A DNA stretch of 55,443 bases from Ferrimonas aestuarii (GTDB lineage: Bacteria > Pseudomonadota > Gammaproteobacteria > Enterobacterales > Shewanellaceae), in contig NZ_SWCJ01000024.1 of assembly GCF_005116665.1 (NCBI RefSeq), positions 1 to 55,443 on the forward strand. Direction: 5' to 3'. Each line of letters opens with the position of its first letter. Positions within the stretch are counted from its first letter, which is position 1. Shown one piece after another: positions 50,563 to 55,443 of the stretch. A model generated the notes under the pieces. It did not search any database. It had not been told where the DNA came from and saw nothing but the letters and a program-made list of their open reading frames with translations. The position numbers and the translations under genes are program-made.

Positions 50563-51349
50563 AGCGGAAGGTAATGCGAGGGTGCTTGCCTTGCGGGTGA
50601 TTATCCACCTGGCTGTCGACCCCATACACGCGGCTGATCCGCCGTGGGCTGAGCACCTCTTTGGGCGAACCAAAGGCCGCCACCTTACCGTGTTCCAGCA
50701 GCAATACGTCGTCACAAAACGCCGCCGCCAAATTGAGATCGTGAATGGTGGTTACCACGGAGATCCCCAAGCTTTTCACCAGCTTGAGCACTTCAATTTG
50801 ATAACGTACATCCAGATGGTTGGTGGGTTCGTCCAGCAGCAACAGGCTTGGCTGTTGCAGCAAAGCTCGGGCGATCAACACGCGCTGCTGCTCGCCGCCG
50901 GAGAGCAAGTCAAAGCGCAGCTCGCGCTTATCCAGCAGACCAACGCGCTCCAGCACCTCATCAATGGCGTTGGCGTCGGCTTTGGGATCCGCCCACTGCC
51001 AGAAGGATTTTCGAGCCAGCAAACCGGTACTGAGCAGCTGTGCCACCGAGGTTTGAAACCCTTGAGGGGAGTGTTGCAGCACCACCGCAACCTCTCGGGC
51101 AAACTGGCGCTGGCTGTATTTGCCAATGGCTTTGCCGCCATAAGCGACCTGACCTTGGCTGGGAGTAAGGTAGCGATATAAACAGCGCAACAGAGTGGAT
51201 TTTCCCACCCCATTGGGCCCAAGCACTCCGACCATTCGTCCCGGAGCCACTTCGAAGCTGACGTCATCTATGATGGTTTTGCCATCACAGCCCCAACTTA
51301 TCTGGGACACCGTCAGCGACTTTGATTCTGTTTGTAATTCGTATTGCAT
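50534..51349 (-). CDS. btuD: Vitamin B12 ABC transporter ATPase BtuD
   Basis: 271 residues. Walker A GPNGVGKSTLLR, signature LLSGGEQQRVLIARAL, Walker B LLLLDEPTNHLD and the switch histidine in TTIHDLNLAAAFCDDVLLLE. First gene of the third B12-riboswitch operon. Its ATG follows closely a hairpin (51352-51369) that could mask the ribosome site. Confidence 0.88.
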   Translation of the reverse strand: MQYELQTESKSLTVSQISWGCDGKTIIDDVSFEVAPGRMVGVLGPNGVGKSTLLRCLYRYLTPSQGQVAYGGKAIGKYSQRQFAREVAVVLQHSPQGFQTSVAQLLSTGLLARKSFWQWADPKADANAIDEVLERVGLLDKRELRFDLLSGGEQQRVLIARALLQQPSLLLLDEPTNHLDVRYQIEVLKLVKSLGISVVTTIHDLNLAAAFCDDVLLLEHGKVAAFGSPKEVLSPRRISRVYGVDSQVDNHPQGKHPRITFRYGEVASDAH

Positions 51350-51351
51350 GT

Positions 51352-51369
51352 CGCGTCCGCCAAGACGCG
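51352..51369 (-). promoter_or_regulatory. Hairpin over the btuD ribosome-binding site
   Basis: CGCGTC and GACGCG form a 6-bp stem with a 6-base loop ending two bases before the btuD ATG. The only SD-like bases (GGCGGA) lie in its loop and stem. A second hairpin, GGTTTATTGA/TCAATAAACC at 51404-51433, lies between it and the riboswitch core. Together they look like a translational expression platform. Confidence 0.5.
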
Positions 51370-51497
51370 GGCGTGGCCGCAGCCACCTATGAGCAGTGAA
51401 ACCGGTTTATTGACACTCTCGGTTCAATAAACCCGCTTGCTGTCCAAGAAACCCGCTTGAACATTAATGTAAAACTCAGGGTGCATACACACCCTCC

Positions 51498-51635
51498 TAG
51501 GGCCGGTCTCCTGACTTTCAGCGTCTAGATAAACCCCTTCCCAGCCATGGCCAGTGGTTATGGCTTATCGCTCTGATTACAGTTGCGAGTACAGTTGCGG
51601 CCTCTCACCGCATTCCCATGATTCCCAACAGCGTC
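51498..51635 (-). ncRNA. Cobalamin riboswitch ahead of the btuDC-cob operon
   Basis: Read on the minus strand: gggaatgcggtgag, gtactcgcaactgta, aaccactggccatggctgg, gctgggaagggg, and the B12 box aaagtcaggagaccggcc (plus-strand copy near 51501-51518). It should repress the twelve-gene operon down to 40733 when B12 is abundant. The B12 box is slightly altered (ACCGGCC in place of ACCTGCC). Confidence 0.92.
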
Positions 51636-51797
51636 GGAAATCGCCCAATTCAAAAGACCTTAACACCAAAACGACACTGAAACACGGTGACCGTTAACAT
51701 TGCCGAAAGATGAGGGTCTGTTTCTCATTGATTGTGAAATCTAACAGGTAAATCACCCGCTTTTGGCACAAAAAAACACCCAAAAGATCAATAATCT

Positions 51798-52682
51798 CTA
51801 TTGCCCGTGAATCGCCTCAGCGAAAAGCTGCACCGCCTTTGCCAAACCAGGGCTGGGCTGCTTGGTTACCGCTGAGTCAATAAATCGCACCCCGCCATGT
51901 TGCACCGCAGCCACCTTGTCTGCGTCTTTGCGGCCCATGACCTCTTCAATGGTGGTGGTGCCGTTGCCTGCCCGAGGGCCTTCAAATACCGCAGGCTGAG
52001 CTCCAGGCCAAATTGGAATCAAAATAACATCTGGATTAGCGGCAACCACCTCCTCCCAGGTTACCGCCGGCGCATTGCCAGGACGCTCGGCAAACAGAGG
52101 CTCGCCGCCAGCCAGCTCAATCAGTTCACGAATGTAAGAGTCGGCACCGGGAACGCATTTATAGTAGTAGTTGAGTTCGTAATAGACCTTCGGCCGCTTG
52201 CCCTGCTGGTAGGTTTCACTGATGCTGGCGATATCACTTTTGAGCTTATCCACCAAGGCTTTGGCTTGGTCCTGCTTGCCCATGCGCTCCCCCAAGGCCA
52301 AAAACTTAGCGTAGATGTCGTCCACACTGCGCTCCTGCATGTGCAAGGTATCGATGCCTTTAGCGTCCAATTTGGCTTTCAGCTCCAACTGCAAAGGGCT
52401 GGCGGTGAGCACCAGATCGGGATTTTGCGCCAGAATCTTCTCCAGTTTGATGTCGGTAAAGCCACCAACCACGGTCAGTTCACCACTTCTTACCCGAGCG
52501 GGCACCGCTTCAGGGAAACGAGCATACCGAGTCACCCCCACCAGGTTGTCGATGCCCCCCATCTCCGCCACCGTATGACTCCAACTGGGAGCCAGAGTGA
52601 CGATGCGCTCCGCTGCGGCCCAAACCGACACCGATTGCAGCAAAGCCAACAAACAAAACAGGGAGGAGAAAACGCGCCGCAT
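51798..52682 (-). CDS. ABC substrate-binding protein, BtuF/FecB-like
   Basis: 294 residues. Signal peptide VFSSLFCLLALLQSVSVWAA, then AERIVTLAPSWSHTVAEMGG, LEKILAQNPDLVLTASPLQL, and YELNYYYKCVPGADSYIREL. The ATG at 52680-52682 starts the signal peptide. The last third (AVTWEEVVAANPDVILIPIW) completes the TroA fold. It lies upstream of the third riboswitch on the same strand and divergent from an ABC-2 exporter. No permease is adjacent. Ligand is unknown; a metal complex or corrinoid is plausible. Confidence 0.82.
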   Translation of the reverse strand: MRRVFSSLFCLLALLQSVSVWAAAERIVTLAPSWSHTVAEMGGIDNLVGVTRYARFPEAVPARVRSGELTVVGGFTDIKLEKILAQNPDLVLTASPLQLELKAKLDAKGIDTLHMQERSVDDIYAKFLALGERMGKQDQAKALVDKLKSDIASISETYQQGKRPKVYYELNYYYKCVPGADSYIRELIELAGGEPLFAERPGNAPAVTWEEVVAANPDVILIPIWPGAQPAVFEGPRAGNGTTTIEEVMGRKDADKVAAVQHGGVRFIDSAVTKQPSPGLAKAVQLFAEAIHGQ

Positions 52683-52873
52683 AGTGACAACTCTGATTCT
52701 AAAATGAGCCGTCACTGTGCCGAAATCTGGGGGGTAAAACCAGCAATAAAGCCCAAGAATTGGGGCCTGAACACAGTTTTGCCATGAGCTCAAAAAGTAT
52801 GTAAAAACTCACAGTGATTCTGAACGGCCAGGTGCAAATAATGCGAGTTAATTTCGATTATTTGACCTTACCT

Positions 52874-53746
52874 ATGCTACTAACCGCGACCCAAATCCGA
52901 AAACGCTTTGGCGATCATCAGGCCGTTGATGGGGTTGATATCTCCCTATTGGAAGGCCAATGTCTGGGGCTTTTAGGCCCAAATGGCGCGGGGAAGTCTA
53001 CCACCTTAGAGATGCTAGAGGGGGTACAGCAACCGGACAGTGGCAGCATTTTATTTGCTGGTCACCCGCTGTCGAACAGTTATCGGGAACAGATCGGCAT
53101 CCAGTTTCAACAGACCGCCCTGCCCGATTACCTGACCGTTCGCGAATGCATCGAGCTGTTCTCCAGCTTCTACCATCAATGCATCAGTGTGGATGAGTTG
53201 GTGGCGCTCTGTGACCTAGGCAAGTTTATCGACAAGCTGCACTTTCATCTTTCTGGAGGCCAGCGCCAGCGATTGCTTTTGGCGCTAAGTTTGGTCAACC
53301 AACCCCGGCTGCTGTTTCTGGATGAACCCACCACAGGGCTGGATCCCGTGGCTCGAGCTCAGTTCTGGGAGACCTTAAAACAGCTCAAAGCCCAAGGGCT
53401 CACCATGTTGCTTACCACCCATTATATGGACGAAGCCGCCGAACTGTGCGATCGCACCGCCCTGATGAATCACGGCAAGATCGTTGCCGAAGACACCCCT
53501 CAAGCGCTGCTCAAAGACCACTTTGCGCCACTGCTGGCGGAACTCGATGGCTCTCTTGAGCTGCCAAGCCCGCTGATGGATCAATACCGAGTGCAAAAAC
53601 AGAGCGGCAATTGGACCGTTGAATGTGGCAGCGCCGATGAGCTCATCGCCAAGCTCACCAGTCTCAAGGTACCCCTACGAGGCTTCTCCGTGCGCCAGCC
53701 CAATCTGAACGATCTCTTTATTAAACTCACAGGACAGGTGCTCTGA
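52874..53746 (+). CDS. ABC-2 type exporter ATPase
   Basis: About 290 residues. Walker A GPNGAGKSTTLEML, signature LSGGQRQRLLLAL, Walker B LLFLDEPTTGLDP, and TTHYMDEAAELCD. It is an exporter-type ATPase of the DrrA/CcmA group. The frame is open from 52814 with ATG codons at 52814 and 52841, but MLLTATQIRKRFG (52874) begins at the normal position. It overlaps the permease gene by one base. Confidence 0.83.
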   Translation: MLLTATQIRKRFGDHQAVDGVDISLLEGQCLGLLGPNGAGKSTTLEMLEGVQQPDSGSILFAGHPLSNSYREQIGIQFQQTALPDYLTVRECIELFSSFYHQCISVDELVALCDLGKFIDKLHFHLSGGQRQRLLLALSLVNQPRLLFLDEPTTGLDPVARAQFWETLKQLKAQGLTMLLTTHYMDEAAELCDRTALMNHGKIVAEDTPQALLKDHFAPLLAELDGSLELPSPLMDQYRVQKQSGNWTVECGSADELIAKLTSLKVPLRGFSVRQPNLNDLFIKLTGQVL

Positions 53747-54744
53747 TGGCCACGTCTCCCCGCTCTCCGCTGTTTAGCCTGATCCATGCTCGCAATAAAG
53801 AGTTCATCCGCGACCGCTCGGCCCTCGGCTGGTCACTGCTGTTCCCGCTGATTCTGATTGTGGCTCTGGCACTGGTGTTTGATAACGACGATGCCCCCAT
53901 GTACCGAGTTGGTATCGTGGGCCAGCCAACAGCGGCCAGCGCCCTATCCGATCTGAAATACATCAACTGGCTGCACTACGACTCCCTTGAGCAAGCCGAG
54001 CTGCGTGTGGCTCGCCATCGCATCGATCTGCTGCTTACAGAGCACGGCTATGCCATCAACCCAGATAACCGCAGCGGCTACTTTCTGGAACAGTTGCTGC
54101 TGGCAAAAGCGCCGCGGTTAAACAAACTGGTGATCAACGGCCGCTCCATGAGCCACGTAGAATGGTATCTGCCGGGGATCTTAAGCATGAATATGATGTT
54201 TTCGGCCCTATTTGGCGTGGGCTATGTGTTAATTCGCTACCGCCGCACCGGCGTGCTCAGACGGATGCAGGTAACGCCGTTAACGGCGAGTCAATTTTTG
54301 CTATCACAACTGTTGTCGCGCCTCATTGCCATCATGGCCACCGCCATTTTGGTATTCACCGTGGTGGCGCTCATGTTTGATGTCACCATTCAAGGCAATA
54401 TTCTGCTGCTGCTGCTCTCCAGCAGTCTGGGCACCGCAGCGATGATCAGCATCGGTCTGTTGGTGGCCTGCCGAACCCGATCCGATGAGCTTGGCAACGG
54501 CATACTCAACCTACTGAGCTGGCCGATGATGCTGCTATCTGGGATCTGGTTCTCCATGGAAGGTGCCAGCCCTTGGCTACAAAACCTCGCCAAGCTTCTG
54601 CCCCTATCGCACATGAACAGCGCCAACCGCGCCATCATCAGCGACGGCGCAGGGCTAATGGAAGTGTTGCCACAGCTGGCAGGATTGGGTGGCCTAACCC
54701 TGGTGTGCTTCGCGGTAGCCGCCTACAGCTTCCGTTGGGATTAA
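53746..54744 (+). CDS. ABC-2 type exporter permease with extracytoplasmic domain
   Basis: 332 residues. One N-terminal helix (LGWSLLFPLILIVALALVF) is followed by about 110 soluble residues (YRVGIVGQPTAASALSDLKY ...), then five or so helices with GILSMNMMFSALFGVGYVLI, LLLLLLSSSLGTAAMISIGL, and LLSGIWFSMEGASPW. This is the ABC2_membrane_3/YhgE-like topology. Paired with the ATPase above. The substrate is unknown. Nearness to a binding protein and B12 genes is suggestive only. Confidence 0.83.
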   Translation: MATSPRSPLFSLIHARNKEFIRDRSALGWSLLFPLILIVALALVFDNDDAPMYRVGIVGQPTAASALSDLKYINWLHYDSLEQAELRVARHRIDLLLTEHGYAINPDNRSGYFLEQLLLAKAPRLNKLVINGRSMSHVEWYLPGILSMNMMFSALFGVGYVLIRYRRTGVLRRMQVTPLTASQFLLSQLLSRLIAIMATAILVFTVVALMFDVTIQGNILLLLLSSSLGTAAMISIGLLVACRTRSDELGNGILNLLSWPMMLLSGIWFSMEGASPWLQNLAKLLPLSHMNSANRAIISDGAGLMEVLPQLAGLGGLTLVCFAVAAYSFRWD

Positions 54745-54815
54745 CCGGTCAATGATGGCGTAACTGTCTGAATTCGCTATGATGGACTGAGAATAACACC
54801 AAACTCAGGAACGCC

Positions 54816-55319
54816 ATGTTAGTTGAAACCCAGCGCCTCACCTTGACCCCATTCACCCTAGACGATGCTCCTTTTATGCTGGCACTGATGAATGAGCCCA
54901 GCTACATTCGGGGCATTGCCGATCGCGGCGTCCGCACCCTATCGCAAGCCAAGGCGCAGATCGAAGAGCGCATCCTCTCAAGCTACCAACAGCATGATTT
55001 TGGCATGTACAAAGTCAGTCTCAAGCAGACCAATACCCCCATTGGTGTGGCGGGGCTGGTGAAGCGGCCACAGCTTGATGAACCGGATCTGGGCTACGCG
55101 TTTTTAGAGGAGTTTCATGGCCAAGGCTATGCCTGCGAAGCAGCAGACGCGGTGCTGAAATACGAGCTCCCTCGACTGGGCATTAAACACGTGGATGCCA
55201 TCGTCAATGCGGACAACCTAGCTTCCATCGGCGTACTGACCCGTCTGGGCTTCCAATATTGCGATGAAATTCTACTAGAGCCCAGTGTTCTGGTTTCCCG
55301 CTACCGTTTAGGCAAATAA
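54816..55319 (+). CDS. GNAT-family acetyltransferase (RimJ/RimL-like)
   Basis: 167 residues. LVETQRLTLTPFTLDDAPFM, DLGYAFLEEFHGQGYACEAA and IVNADNLASIGVLTRLGFQY are typical of ribosomal-protein acetyltransferases and related enzymes. A TATGAT element at 54779-54784 could be its -10 box. It is the last complete gene before the ISL3 fragment. Confidence 0.85.
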   Translation: MLVETQRLTLTPFTLDDAPFMLALMNEPSYIRGIADRGVRTLSQAKAQIEERILSSYQQHDFGMYKVSLKQTNTPIGVAGLVKRPQLDEPDLGYAFLEEFHGQGYACEAADAVLKYELPRLGIKHVDAIVNADNLASIGVLTRLGFQYCDEILLEPSVLVSRYRLGK

Positions 55320-55326
55320 AAAAGGT

Positions 55327-55443
55327 TCATCGCGGATCTCCGGGGAATGCTGATTTTATCTTCAAGAAAAAGTACTCAGTGTCCCGGTAGCCGTAAGCCA
55401 TGCGCTTAATCAATTTGATTTTGTTGTTCATCCCCTCGAGCCG
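55327..55443 (-). mobile_element. ISL3-family transposase, C-terminal fragment
   Basis: The minus-strand frame entering from the right edge ends at the TGA with complement at 55327-55329. Its 38 residues read RLEGMNNKIKLIKRMAYGYR with DTEYFFLKIKSAFPGD following, the highly conserved end of ISL3 (IS204/IS1001/IS1165) DDE transposases. The rest of the gene and the terminal repeat lie outside the window. The element ends just after the GNAT gene, marking a boundary of insertion. Confidence 0.85.

Noticed and set aside
1..55443. CRISPR arrays and tRNA or rRNA genes
   Set aside because: No regularly spaced direct repeats, cloverleaf-like sequence or rRNA core was seen. The repeats found are attC sites and isolated palindromes.

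Overview
The window is about 55 kb of a gammaproteobacterial chromosome, probably from a marine Alteromonadales- or Vibrio-like lineage (low-confidence placement). The evidence is a Vibrio/Shewanella-type gene-cassette region, a DUF2860-like outer-membrane protein, an azurin, and cobalamin operons led by three B12 riboswitches. It is bounded by two insertion-sequence fragments: an IS110-family transposase tail at the left edge and an ISL3-family transposase tail at the right edge.

Region by region. (1) 1-2956: an integrase-less array of five gene cassettes, all read on the minus strand. It has four intact attC sites and a fifth attC cut off by the IS110-family element. (2) 2957-4001: a non-coding stretch with short repeats, a 16-bp palindrome and a cobalamin riboswitch. 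(3) 4002-9039: a tightly overlapping six-gene operon. It encodes a secreted CbiK-type chelatase, an ABC-2 type ATPase and permease, and a BtuCDF/FecBCD-type importer. (4) 9036-20884: mostly housekeeping or accessory genes: a SprA-like putative metalloprotease, an RRM protein, a histidine phosphatase, an old-yellow-enzyme/glutaredoxin 2/MFS/SDR group facing a LysR regulator, a phospholipase D lipoprotein and a phospholipase C-like enzyme. (5) 34470 down to 21357: a long minus-strand operon behind a second B12 riboswitch, cbiD-cbiC-cbiET-cbiL-cbiG(+2Fe-2S)-met8/cysG-like-cbiK-like-cbiH-cbiF-cobA/hemD-(2Fe-2S protein)-binding protein-TonB receptor. (6) 35041-37820: cbiB, the cobD/cobC aminotransferase-like gene and a LuxR-type regulator. 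(7) 37900-40477: a DUF2860-like porin, azurin and a GNAT enzyme. (8) 51349 down to 40733: a third riboswitch-led operon, btuD-btuC-cobU-btuF-cobU-cobC-cobT (archaeal type)-cbiP-cbiA-cobS-TIM barrel-cobA/btuR. (9) 51798-54744: a further binding protein, divergent from a second ABC-2 exporter, then a GNAT enzyme.

Together the genes cover nearly the whole anaerobic route from uroporphyrinogen III to adenosylcobalamin plus corrinoid uptake. One canonical step, precorrin-6A reductase (CbiJ), has no recognisable gene here. Two 2Fe-2S ferredoxin-like modules sit in the corrin-ring operon: one fused to CbiG, the other on an unknown protein. The riboswitch-controlled combination of a periplasmic chelatase, an ABC-2 transporter and a siderophore/B12-type importer is the most unusual system in the window. 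It could be an export-metallate-reimport cycle for cobalt or another metal, but that is inference only.
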